Assembly (NCBI GenBank): GCA_002412625.1
Contig: DHVK01000036.1
Coordinates: 140,200 to 204,199, forward strand
Direction: 5' to 3'
Source: Cloacimonetes bacterium UBA5210
GTDB taxonomy: Bacteria; Cloacimonadota; Cloacimonadia; Cloacimonadales; Cloacimonadaceae
Length of the DNA: 64,000 nt
The position numbers were made by a program, and so were the translations under genes. Within the stretch, counting starts at the first letter, position 1. The number at the start of each line of letters is the position of its first letter. The notes beneath the pieces were generated by a model, which did not search any database, had not been told where the DNA came from, and saw nothing but the letters and a program-made list of their open reading frames with translations. This document shows positions 1 through 8,706 of this stretch, piece after piece.

Positions 1-1020
1 GCAGGCTGCGCGCGTAAGGTTTGGTTCAGGGTATTCGGTACCAAGAAAGCAGTGGATGAATTGGGAGAATATAGCTATCTGGAAAGCAATGCAATCATCC
101 TGAGTTGGTTGAGTCCGGCACAACGGCGGATTTTGGCTGAACAAAGAAGCGTGGATTTCTCGCTGAACTTTGCCCTGGAAGATGGCTTTGCCCGCTTCCG
201 TGGGTCTTGCTACTTCGATAGTGGATTTCTGGGCACAAACTTCCGCAGAATCAACGATAAACTATTTACCATGGAAGGTTTGGGGATTCCCACTCCGGTG
301 GCGCAGCGCATGAATCTGCGCTACGAGAAAGCGGGCTTGGTGCTGATCACCGGCATCACCGGGAGCGGTAAATCCACCACCCTGGATGCCATCATAGATC
401 TCAACAACCGGGAAAACGCGGGGCATATCGTGATCATCGGTCACCCGATCGAGTATATGCATAGTTCCAAACATTGTCTGGTGCGCCACAGAGAAGTGGG
501 TCCGGATGTGCAGAGCTTTCAGAGCGGGGCAATCGAAGCCCTGCGGCAGGATCCGGATGTGATCGTGGTGGGTGAGATGCGCGATTCCAAGACAATTGCC
601 ACAGTTCTGGAAATCACCGATAGCGGGCATAAAGCATTCACTACTTTGCATACCAGCTCTGCCATCGACAGTATCCATAGAATCGTGGCAGAGTTTCCTT
701 CCGAAGAACAAGACCGTATCCGCAACCGTTTGGCAGATGTGCTTTCGGTCTGCATGAGCCAAAAGCTGGTCCCCACCATCGATGGCAAGCTGGTGCTGGC
801 CAAAGAGATTCTGTCGGTGGATTCCAGCGTGAAGGCGGCGATTCGCAATCAAAACATCGGAGAGATCTATCAAATGATGGTGGAAGGCAAACGCGCGGGA
901 ATGTGTACCCTGGAGCAGGATCTGAAAGAACTGCATCGCAAGGGTTTGATCACTCAACAAAGCGCATTGAATTACTCCAATAACAAAAAGAGAATGTCTC
1001 AGCTTTTGGCGATGGGATAA
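1..1020 (+). CDS. PilT/GspE-family secretion ATPase, 5' partial
   Basis: Hexameric ATPase of the PilT/PilB/GspE family, expected to power a type IV pilus or type II-like machine from the cytoplasm. The frame is open to base 1, so the N-terminus lies outside the window; the GTG at 52 is internal. Visible motifs are Walker A GSGKST (about 361-378), Walker B with EMRD after DPDVIVVG (about 553-582), and the His box TTLHT (about 640-654). The Asp box, normally IEDPIEY in this family, reads IGHPIEY here (about 433-456), so both acidic residues are replaced. It sits 13 bp before the PilM/PilN-like gene and probably shares its transcript. The PilT type is favoured over PilB because no zinc-binding Cys motif is visible. 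Whether it is a retraction or assembly motor cannot be decided from the sequence. Confidence 0.85.
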   Translation, partial: AGCARKVWFRVFGTKKAVDELGEYSYLESNAIILSWLSPAQRRILAEQRSVDFSLNFALEDGFARFRGSCYFDSGFLGTNFRRINDKLFTMEGLGIPTPVAQRMNLRYEKAGLVLITGITGSGKSTTLDAIIDLNNRENAGHIVIIGHPIEYMHSSKHCLVRHREVGPDVQSFQSGAIEALRQDPDVIVVGEMRDSKTIATVLEITDSGHKAFTTLHTSSAIDSIHRIVAEFPSEEQDRIRNRLADVLSVCMSQKLVPTIDGKLVLAKEILSVDSSVKAAIRNQNIGEIYQMMVEGKRAGMCTLEQDLKELHRKGLITQQSALNYSNNKKRMSQLLAMG

Positions 1021-1033
1021 ATCAGGATATAAA

Positions 1034-3154
1034 ATGAGAAAACACCCCAAACAGGCATTCGGAATCTATCACGATGGTCTGGTGGTGCGCATGGTGCACC
1101 TGGTGCGGGAAGGCGAAAGTGTTTATCTGCAGGGTGTGGATCACACCGATCTGGATAAATACTGGTACAAGATTCTGGACGATCCTTCCATGGAAATGGT
1201 GGATTCCAAGAGTCATGAACCCAAGGCTTCTGCGCCGGGTGAGATCGATATTGATGAGTTTGATAACGACTATGTAACCTACTATCAGCTTCAGCCCAGC
1301 GAGCGCATGCTGAGTGCCTTCGATCTGGGTCATGGAGTGATCGCTATCAACGTCTATGACGACAACATCGCGAAAGACAACCCCGGGGCGATCAGCAAGA
1401 AAGAAATGCAGCTCTTTGTGCGGCAGAAGGTTCCCGCCAAAACCCTGAAACTGGGTGAGTATCAATCCAGCATCGTGACTATCGGTGATAACCCGCAGCA
1501 CTGGCTGCACAAGGGCACAAATCGTCTGCTGGATCTGATCCGGGAGTATACCAGAAAGAACCACATAAAGGTCTTTTTCCAACTGGCAGATGCCAATGAT
1601 GTGGCGCTCACGGATTACTTCAAACGTGCTTATGCCGATGATCTGGAGCGACCCACCCTGTTGGTGTATCTGGGTCAGGAATTTCGCAAGGCCTTTGTCT
1701 TCCGGGACGGGAAGTGGACTCAAACTCTGAGCCTGCAGATAGCCCAAAGTATTCCGGAGCCGGATGTGATTTCCTCAAAGCTAACTTTGGCTCTGGATAG
1801 CGCCCAGGTGGAAGAGCCGGAACGCATCATCATTTGTGGTGATTTGGCAAATGCGGATCTGGTGGAAAACCTGGGTGAAGCCTTCTCTTCTGCGGCAGTC
1901 AAACTATTTGAGTTCAAGGATATCGTGGTTTCAGCAACCGATGGCGATATCCTGGATTATAGCAGCCTCAGCAAATTCTGCATCCCGATTGCCTTGGCAG
2001 TGAAAGCACTGTTTCCGGAAGAAGAATGCTTCTCCAAAACCAATTTCTTGCCGGGCAAGGTCATCGAGAGCCAGAAAGAATTCAAGGTCGCCTGGCATGG
2101 CTTCTTGATCCTCTTTCTGATCTTCGGCTGGGCGCTCTGGGGCACAAACAAAGTATTAAAAAGCAACTCGGCGTTTGTGCGTGAAAAACACAGAAAGCAG
2201 GAGCTTAGCTTCGTGCTTAGCCAAAAACGCAGTGAGGCTGCACAGATCAAGAAATTCGAGGAAGAGCTTGCCGACCAGGAACTAAACCTGCAGCGCATCG
2301 GCGGTTTGTTGGATAAAAAAAACTATTGGACCCGCATGCTGGATGCCTTGAACCGAAGCTTCCGGGGCAACCCCAAAAGCTGGATTACAAACCTCAAGCT
2401 GAACAAGGATGTGATCAATATCAACGGGGTTACCTCCAATCGTTCATCAATCATCAGTCTGACTCAGGCGCTGCCTCAGAGCAGCATAAGCAAGGTCTCC
2501 GCAGCCAAGATCCGGGACCACAATGTCTGGATCTTCGAGATGAGCGGCAAGGCTCCGGAGCTAAACTGGCTGGAGCTGATCGAAGATGACATTCGTCAGC
2601 GCATGGCAGAAAAAGAAAGGCTGGAAGCACAGAGCAATCAAGCAAGCGGAGGAGGTTCACGCGCCATCAAAAGCTCAGGCAGCGAAACAGAAAAGCCCCT
2701 GCCTCTGCGCAAAATGCAGCTGCCGCCCTTGCAGAACGCCAGCCTCCCTGGTTTCAATATGGCAGCGCCAGATTCCGTGCTGAGCGCGGAGTTTCTCTCG
2801 TTTGTGAATGCTCTGCACCAAGGGCACATCTGGAACTATCGTGAGATCGGCAACAACTTCATCTATAACCATCCCAAGAGCAACATGATTCCTGCGGTGC
2901 GCTGGTGGATGGCATACCGCATGTATCTGGATCGGGATTACCGGGTGGCCATGGAGTATCTGCGGCCGCTGCTTGGTCGTAAGGACAACTACAGCCCTTA
3001 CATAAATCTGCTGAAAGCAAGGCTGGATCTCGCCATGGGCAACAAAGAATACATTGAGCTCTACGATGCCCTGAAGGCTCAGGAGGGTCATGTCATACGG
3101 GAGCAAGTGAACCTGGATATGCAGGCGATCAGACAAGGAGGCAAGAATGACTAA
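1034..3154 (+). CDS. PilM-PilN-like fusion with C-terminal TPR-like region
   Basis: A 706-residue inner-membrane platform protein. Residues 1 to about 330 resemble the actin-like PilM/GspL cytoplasmic domain, though weakly. A PilN-like start (NFLP, about residue 336) follows, then one transmembrane helix (about 352-373) and a coiled-coil periplasmic stretch. Next comes a PilN-like domain, a Ser/Gly/Lys-rich linker (about 530-560), and a helical TPR-like tail from about 578. PilM and PilN are normally separate proteins that bind each other, so a fusion is functionally reasonable. The gene overlaps the next one by 8 bp. GspL is the other possible reading, because it also joins an actin-like domain to a membrane helix. 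The domain assignment is inferred from order, motif and context. Confidence 0.6.
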   Translation: MRKHPKQAFGIYHDGLVVRMVHLVREGESVYLQGVDHTDLDKYWYKILDDPSMEMVDSKSHEPKASAPGEIDIDEFDNDYVTYYQLQPSERMLSAFDLGHGVIAINVYDDNIAKDNPGAISKKEMQLFVRQKVPAKTLKLGEYQSSIVTIGDNPQHWLHKGTNRLLDLIREYTRKNHIKVFFQLADANDVALTDYFKRAYADDLERPTLLVYLGQEFRKAFVFRDGKWTQTLSLQIAQSIPEPDVISSKLTLALDSAQVEEPERIIICGDLANADLVENLGEAFSSAAVKLFEFKDIVVSATDGDILDYSSLSKFCIPIALAVKALFPEEECFSKTNFLPGKVIESQKEFKVAWHGFLILFLIFGWALWGTNKVLKSNSAFVREKHRKQELSFVLSQKRSEAAQIKKFEEELADQELNLQRIGGLLDKKNYWTRMLDALNRSFRGNPKSWITNLKLNKDVININGVTSNRSSIISLTQALPQSSISKVSAAKIRDHNVWIFEMSGKAPELNWLELIEDDIRQRMAEKERLEAQSNQASGGGSRAIKSSGSETEKPLPLRKMQLPPLQNASLPGFNMAAPDSVLSAEFLSFVNALHQGHIWNYREIGNNFIYNHPKSNMIPAVRWWMAYRMYLDRDYRVAMEYLRPLLGRKDNYSPYINLLKARLDLAMGNKEYIELYDALKAQEGHVIREQVNLDMQAIRQGGKND

Positions 3155-4019
3155 TGCCGGGAGAAACTCATTGGTGCTTTCCCTAATCTTGTTCCTGATG
3201 GTTAGCGGGACTTTGTTTATGGTCAACAAATCCAGTAAACAGACCGGTGTGCTGGTAGAAGAAAACACCAAGACTGAGGCCGAGATCGCCGTTTTGAATT
3301 CCCAAATCAGCAACATCGATTCCCTGATCGCTCTCTTTGAAATGCGCAAGGCAATGATTGCCGAACAAAGTAAGGTGCTCTTGAAGGAAGATAGCCCCAC
3401 CTCCACGTATCAATACCTTTTGCGTTTGATGGGCTGGATGAAGGCGAATATTATCTACGACTTTGCCGCCAGCAAGATCGGTACGGATCCAGAATCCGGA
3501 GTAAACAGCTATGTGATCTCCGGCAGGGCGAACTATCTGGATGTGGCAAATCTCGCGCGCTACATCGAGTATCAACGGGCGCTGTTGACCATCGAAGAAA
3601 TCTCCTTGGGCTCGGATGGAATTGCAAACAGCGACACGGTTTCGTTTTCGATGGTGCTGAACACCCATTACCATTCAAGTGGTTTGGATTGGGCGGACTT
3701 GGTTCCGGCGAGGATTTCTGCCCCGCTTTCTTCATATCAGCTCTTCCGCTCTCTGGTTTGGGATTCTGCCCAATATGATGAGAGAGAAGAGCAAAACCCC
3801 AATCTGGTGAATATCGATAACAGCATCCTGATTGGGGTCGGAGAAAGCAGAATCTTCCTGCGGGATAACCAAGGCATTATCCGCATCCTGAACCTAAGGG
3901 ACAGAGTTTTGGGCGGATATCTCTACAGTATTGACCTGAGAGATAACAAGGCAGTTTTCAAGGTGGATAAATTTGGCCTTGAAGAAAACCAAGTATTGCA
4001 TCTGATAAAGGAAAACTGA
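3147..4019 (+). CDS. PilO/GspM-like membrane protein
   Basis: A 290-residue protein with an N-terminal membrane helix (about residues 8-27), a coiled-coil segment (about 35-75) and a periplasmic alpha/beta region. This is the architecture of PilO/GspM, which pair with PilN/GspL to link the motor to the secretin. Sequence similarity is too low to name the family from motifs alone. The call rests on topology and on its place between the PilM/PilN fusion (8-bp overlap) and the secretin (10-bp gap). The last 60 residues read like a small beta domain (VGESRIFLRDNQG), reminiscent of PilP-type periplasmic modules, but this is tentative. Confidence 0.5.
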   Translation: MTNAGRNSLVLSLILFLMVSGTLFMVNKSSKQTGVLVEENTKTEAEIAVLNSQISNIDSLIALFEMRKAMIAEQSKVLLKEDSPTSTYQYLLRLMGWMKANIIYDFAASKIGTDPESGVNSYVISGRANYLDVANLARYIEYQRALLTIEEISLGSDGIANSDTVSFSMVLNTHYHSSGLDWADLVPARISAPLSSYQLFRSLVWDSAQYDEREEQNPNLVNIDNSILIGVGESRIFLRDNQGIIRILNLRDRVLGGYLYSIDLRDNKAVFKVDKFGLEENQVLHLIKEN

Positions 4020-4029
4020 GGTTTTTACC

Positions 4030-5181
4030 ATGTATAGAAAACACTTCATCGTCATCGCACTACTGTTACTGGGCAGTGTTTGGCTCTTTGCTCAGGGCGC
4101 TAGCAAGCTTAGCCAAAGACTCAGCATGAAGGAAGAGACGCATATCAACGAAGCCATGCAGATCATGGAGCATTTCAGCCTGCAGGAAAATGGCCGGAAG
4201 ATGCTGAACCTCTCCAAGTATAACGGCAGCATAAACATCCCCATTAGCAATTTGGAGTGGCGTAGAGCACTGGAACTGATTCTGATGAAGAACAACCTGA
4301 AACTGGAAGAGGGAGTGGGGTATTATGCGATCCGTGATGCTGACTACAGCTCCGGAGCCGGGACATTATTGCCCGGACAAGGCGATCTGACCGCGGAGCA
4401 ACAAGAAGCGGAGGCTAAGCAGGTCCGCATCAAGGCAGTAGCTATGCTGGCCGACCGCAGTTACCTAAAGAATCTGGGTGTGGATTGGTCAACCGTATTC
4501 AACGGGAAAGTGAGCGTGAACACCGGTTTTGCCGGAGCGTCGCAACTAGCTTCACCATTTACCCTCAGTGGTTCCGGAACTACAGAGATCGGGAAATACA
4601 GCGTGGATATCTCCACCCTGATCCGTACCATAGAATCCGACCAAAAGGGCAGCATCCTGGCAGAGCCCAGCATTTTGGTGACCAGCGGAAAGACAGGCAA
4701 CATCCAGGTTGGTCAGGATATCTCGATCAAAACCGCGGATGAAGCGGGGAACACCAAGGATTCTTTCTATGCAACCGGTATCATCATGAACGTGACCCCC
4801 ACCATCGTAAAACTGGATGGAGAGGAACTGATCATGATGAAACTAAGCATCGAGCGCTCCAGCGGTCAACCTTCAGCGATCTCGATGGTAATCACCAAGA
4901 GCACTTCAACCACGGAACTGATATTGTACGATAAGGAAGAGACCGTGATTGCCGGGCTGTTTGATACGGACGAGACCAAAGTGCGCAGCGGTGTCCCGAT
5001 CCTGAAAGACCTCCCCTGGTGGGTATTTGGTTTGCGCTATCTGACAGGATATGACTCCTACGAAAAGCGGGAGCGGGAACTGATTATCACTATTCGTGCA
5101 GAGATCATGGATAGCGCGTTGGAGCGGCTACGCAGAGCCCAAAATCAAGAACTTGAGATCATAAACCTGCCCGAATTCTAA
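4030..5181 (+). CDS. Short secretin (PilQ/GspD family)
   Basis: Outer-membrane channel subunit for the pilus or secretion machine. A signal peptide (about residues 1-22, ending FAQG) is followed by an STN-like N0 domain (about 30-105). After a short linker comes the secretin core (about 135-365), recognisable by ILAEPSILVTSGK, EETVIAGL and the closing VPILKDLPWWVFG. At 383 residues it is much shorter than usual PilQ or GspD (about 600-750), having lost the N1-N3 repeats and the C-terminal pilotin-binding tail. The stop overlaps the start of the kinase gene by one base (TAATG), which points to translational coupling. Confidence 0.82.
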   Translation: MYRKHFIVIALLLLGSVWLFAQGASKLSQRLSMKEETHINEAMQIMEHFSLQENGRKMLNLSKYNGSINIPISNLEWRRALELILMKNNLKLEEGVGYYAIRDADYSSGAGTLLPGQGDLTAEQQEAEAKQVRIKAVAMLADRSYLKNLGVDWSTVFNGKVSVNTGFAGASQLASPFTLSGSGTTEIGKYSVDISTLIRTIESDQKGSILAEPSILVTSGKTGNIQVGQDISIKTADEAGNTKDSFYATGIIMNVTPTIVKLDGEELIMMKLSIERSSGQPSAISMVITKSTSTTELILYDKEETVIAGLFDTDETKVRSGVPILKDLPWWVFGLRYLTGYDSYEKRERELIITIRAEIMDSALERLRRAQNQELEIINLPEF

Positions 5182-7706
5182 TGCGCATCTCCACCCGGTT
5201 ACTCCTTCTGTTTATTGTAATCGCGTTCGCGTTTGGGGCATTCTTCTATCTTTTTTACCACATCAAACAGGAAGAATTGCGCTTGTACATTGAGGGAGAT
5301 CTGTATCAGAGACGGCTGACCATTGATGCCTTCTTTCAGATGAAGGCTGATGCCCAGGCAAATATGGTGGAAGATTACTCGATCTGGGACAAGATGGTGG
5401 ATTTTATTCAAGCCGGAGACCTGCAATGGGCAAGGCGAAATCTGGATTCGATCATCCCCATATTCGGCTATTCACTGGTGCAAGTTTATGATAGTAATGG
5501 AAATCTGATCTACAACGATGTCAGCGAAACTGCCTTCGGGCTTAGCGAGTATCGGATGGAGATTCCTCTGGTAGATTCGCTGAACACCCGCACCAAACAG
5601 AGTTACCACACCCGCTTCAACAATCATATCATGTCCTGTGCGGTGGCTACGATTCATCCTACAGATGATTCAAACCGCAGCGGTCTGCCACAAGGCTATT
5701 TCCTGCTGGGCCAGCTTTACGATTACAACTATCTGAATTCGCTGGCAAAAGCCCTGAATTACGACATCCGCATCGCGCTGTCAAATCCCGGAGAACAGCA
5801 GCAATCAGATCATTATAACACGCGGATCATGCGCGTGATCAACGATCTTGGTGGTTCGGCGATTGCCTGGATTACCTTCTACAGTTCGAACCCATTTTTG
5901 GCTACTCTGCGGAGTTTGGGGAATCTGATCCTGTTTGGCACGATCGGCTTCATCTTTATCTTTCTGCTGATGCAGTATTTTCTGATCCAACAGTGGATTA
6001 GCGCGCCTATGGGGCTCATCTCTCAAGCACTTAAACGAGGGGATCCCAAGCTGATTGAACCGCTGTCCGATACCGGAAATGAGTTTGCCGATGTCGCGGG
6101 CTTAATCGAGCGCTTCTTTTTGCAAAAGGATGAACTGCTTCAGGAAATCAATGAACGCAGCAAGACAGAAGCCAAATTGCGGGAGATGGAAGAGCAAACC
6201 CGCAAGATTCTGCTCACCTCCCCGGAATCCATCATCGTCACAGAGCTCGACGGGAGTTTTCTAAGCGTGAACGACGAAACTCTGAGGTTATTGAAGGCTG
6301 AAAGCAGCAATGGATTGTTGGAGCGATACCTGAAGTTTTCGGAGATTGTGCACCATACGGAGCGCAAGCAGTTTCTCAAGATGTTGCAAGACCTGTTCAA
6401 GGGAGTATATATCCGCAATCAGGAGTTGCGCGTACACCGTGTGGATGGCAGCTTGTTTTCGGCTCTCGTCAGCGCATCGGTGATCATGGATGAGGCAAAC
6501 AACCCCACAAAGCTGATCTTCATCACCCGCGATCTCACGGATCTTAAAAACCTGGAGAACAAGCTGCGGCAATCTCAAAAAATGGAATCTCTGGGAACTC
6601 TGGCGGGTGGCATCGCGCACGATTTTAATAACATCATCACCATCATCGCCGGTTATATCTCGCTCAGTTCTGCCAAGCTGGACCAACCGGAGCTGGCTCA
6701 GCGAGATCTGGATGAAGCGATCAAAGCATGCTTGCGCGCGGGTAGTTTGATTGGCAAGATATTGGCCTTTAGCAGACAGAGCGGCTTTGATGTAGGGCAG
6801 ATCGTGTTTGCTGATATCATCGAAGAATCCCTGCCCATGATCCGCGCTGCTTTGCCCGCGAGAATCCACATCGAGACCACCATCAACAGCCGCGCTTGCA
6901 CTCTGGCAGATAGTTCTTCGCTATCCCAGGTGATCATCAATCTGGCCTCCAATGCCTCTCACGCGATGAATGCAGAGGGAGGCACACTGAGCATTAACCT
7001 GGATGAAGTGAACGGCTTCGAACTGATCGGAATCGATCCCAAAGTAGCGCTGGAAAGTTCATACCTGCGCTTAAAAGTTAGCGACACCGGATGCGGAATC
7101 CCGGCAGCAATCATCTCCCGCATCTTCGATCCCTATTTCAGCACCAGAAGTTACGGTGAGGGCACCGGTCTGGGTTTGTCGATCGTGCATGGTATCGTTA
7201 CCGGCTACAAGGGCTTCATCACTGTTCAAAGCGTGGTGGATAGGGGTGCCACCTTCAATGTATTTCTTCCCGCTATCGAGCAGGAGAAGATCATCCGAAA
7301 ACCTGTTATAGAACCCGTGGTGCCTTTCATTGAAGCCAGGATTATGATTGTGGACGATGAACCGGACCTCGCGGCGATTTTTCTGGAAGCCTTGCAAAAA
7401 GCCGGTTACACGGTCGTATCCTTCTCGGATTCGCAACTAGCCCACCGGCAGTTTAGTCAAAGCCCGGAAAGCTATGACCTCGTGATTGCTGACATCAATA
7501 TGCCGGGGATGGACGGCATCAAGCTGGCGTCTGCGATGAAAGCCCTCAAATCCATACCGATAATTCTATATACCGGGTTCCTGGATAAAGTTCTTCAGGA
7601 TAGGGTGGAAGAGGCGCACATCAGCTATGTCCTGCACAAGCCGATCATGCCCGATGATATGGTAAATCAGGTTCGCAGGATACTTTACCAGGAACAAGGA
7701 GCATAG
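5181..7706 (+). CDS. Hybrid sensor histidine kinase (CHASE4-PAS-HisKA-HATPase-REC)
   Basis: An 841-residue membrane kinase. It has a membrane helix at about 7-27, a CHASE4-like sensor (about 40-225, with YSIWDKMV), a second helix (about 245-270), a HAMP-like linker and a PAS domain (about 335-450). The HisKA H-box contains GGIAHDFNN with His480 as the expected phospho-acceptor. The ATPase domain keeps DTGCGIP and GEGTGLGLSI. A C-terminal receiver (about 715-841) has acidic residues VDDEPD, Asp771 in DINMPG, and the Lys in LHKP. The gene is translationally coupled to the secretin, so it may sense a surface or export state. No output regulator is present in the window. Nothing suggests truncation. 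Confidence 0.88.
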   Translation: MRISTRLLLLFIVIAFAFGAFFYLFYHIKQEELRLYIEGDLYQRRLTIDAFFQMKADAQANMVEDYSIWDKMVDFIQAGDLQWARRNLDSIIPIFGYSLVQVYDSNGNLIYNDVSETAFGLSEYRMEIPLVDSLNTRTKQSYHTRFNNHIMSCAVATIHPTDDSNRSGLPQGYFLLGQLYDYNYLNSLAKALNYDIRIALSNPGEQQQSDHYNTRIMRVINDLGGSAIAWITFYSSNPFLATLRSLGNLILFGTIGFIFIFLLMQYFLIQQWISAPMGLISQALKRGDPKLIEPLSDTGNEFADVAGLIERFFLQKDELLQEINERSKTEAKLREMEEQTRKILLTSPESIIVTELDGSFLSVNDETLRLLKAESSNGLLERYLKFSEIVHHTERKQFLKMLQDLFKGVYIRNQELRVHRVDGSLFSALVSASVIMDEANNPTKLIFITRDLTDLKNLENKLRQSQKMESLGTLAGGIAHDFNNIITIIAGYISLSSAKLDQPELAQRDLDEAIKACLRAGSLIGKILAFSRQSGFDVGQIVFADIIEESLPMIRAALPARIHIETTINSRACTLADSSSLSQVIINLASNASHAMNAEGGTLSINLDEVNGFELIGIDPKVALESSYLRLKVSDTGCGIPAAIISRIFDPYFSTRSYGEGTGLGLSIVHGIVTGYKGFITVQSVVDRGATFNVFLPAIEQEKIIRKPVIEPVVPFIEARIMIVDDEPDLAAIFLEALQKAGYTVVSFSDSQLAHRQFSQSPESYDLVIADINMPGMDGIKLASAMKALKSIPIILYTGFLDKVLQDRVEEAHISYVLHKPIMPDDMVNQVRRILYQEQGA

Positions 7707-7802
7707 GGGGGGCTTCCTGGCTATCAAACCAATTCGGAAAACCTTGTTGCTTATACCCCCGCTACAGCAAGCAATAGAATCCCGGAAACTGCTGCCGGGC
7801 AT

Positions 7803-7833
7803 AAAATAACCGGAGCTAATTATAACTCCGGTT
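7803..7833 (-). terminator. Terminator of the rpmF-fab-rnc operon
   Basis: An 8-bp perfect stem (7808-7815 with 7826-7833) around a 10-base loop. On the minus strand it is followed by ATTTTAT, so it suits the end of the rnc transcript; the plus strand side has no T-run. Confidence 0.6.
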
Positions 7834-7858
7834 GCAAAGGATGTCTGATTCTTGTGTT

Positions 7859-8638
7859 CTATATCCCCAGTTTCTGACACGCCAGACGAGCGGCTTCCTG
7901 ATGAGCGGCTTTTTTGGTGTTGCCTTTGCCGATGCAGGTCTGTTTGTTGCCGATGTGCACTTCGATGGTAAACACTTTCTGATGCTCGGGACCGTCCTCT
8001 CCGATAGTCACATACTTGGGAGGATCTTGATTGCGACCTTGCAGATATTCCTGCAGGATGGATTTGTAGTTCACTAGTTCGTCCCGGTTTACCGTTTCTT
8101 CATACTCCACCAGGATGTGGTTCTTGATAAAGCGTGAAGCCGCGGCGATTCCGCTATCCAGGTATATCGCACAGATCAGAGCTTCAACGCTGTCCGAGAG
8201 GATAGAGGGTTTTTCAGCGCCACCGGAAGCGGCTTCTTCCGGGCTGAGGAGCAAGTATTTGCCCAGTTCCAAGGCGTTTGCTTTCAAAGTCAGATACGTT
8301 TCGGACACGATTTTGGATTTCAGCTTGGAGAGTTTGCCTTCCTGCTCATTGGGGTGGCGGCCAAACAGCTCTTTGGATATTACAAAGCCCAGAATGCTAT
8401 CGCCCAAAAATTCCATGCGCTCGAACGGAGAAGGCATTTTGTGATCGTTAAAGTGCCGGCGCAGATAGGATTTGTGGGTGAGAGCAGCCTTCAAAAGCGT
8501 TGTGTCGTTGAAGTTATAGTCCAGCCGTTTCTGCAGATTCTGCAGGCTTTTTTCCCATTTGGGATAGCTTTCCGGCATTTTCTTGCCATTGAAATACTCG
8601 AGAATTTGCGATATAATCTTCTTCACTCTGTCACTCAT
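7859..8638 (-). CDS. rnc: Ribonuclease III
   Basis: Double-strand-specific endoribonuclease that processes rRNA precursors and structured mRNAs. The catalytic domain carries the signature ERMEFLGDSILG (about residues 58-69) with its acidic metal ligands. The downstream DSVEALI segment holds the second pair of metal ligands, and a C-terminal double-stranded-RNA-binding domain (about 185-258) ends in the usual AAHQEAA helix. At 259 residues it is slightly longer than the E. coli enzyme, with a charged N-terminal extension of about 30 residues. It is the last gene of the fatty-acid operon, 68 bp after fabF, a placement common in bacteria. Confidence 0.95.
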   Translation of the reverse strand: MSDRVKKIISQILEYFNGKKMPESYPKWEKSLQNLQKRLDYNFNDTTLLKAALTHKSYLRRHFNDHKMPSPFERMEFLGDSILGFVISKELFGRHPNEQEGKLSKLKSKIVSETYLTLKANALELGKYLLLSPEEAASGGAEKPSILSDSVEALICAIYLDSGIAAASRFIKNHILVEYEETVNRDELVNYKSILQEYLQGRNQDPPKYVTIGEDGPEHQKVFTIEVHIGNKQTCIGKGNTKKAAHQEAARLACQKLGI

Positions 8639-8655
8639 CTTTTATTATGATGACA

Positions 8656-8694
8656 ATGGTCCTCCCCATAGTGCAATACCATCGGAAGGACCAT
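8656..8694 (-). other. Inverted repeat between fabF and rnc
   Basis: An 8-bp perfect stem (8656-8663 with 8687-8694) in the 68-bp gap between fabF and rnc. There is no T-run, so it is more likely an RNA-processing or stability hairpin, possibly a target of RNase III itself, than a terminator. The role is inferred. Confidence 0.4.
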
Positions 8695-8706
8695 CATCGG
8701 AAATGT

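Noticed and set aside
1..52. GTG at 52 as the true start of the PilT-like gene
   Set aside because: The same frame continues upstream to base 1 with family-like sequence (VWFRVFG), so the gene begins before the window.
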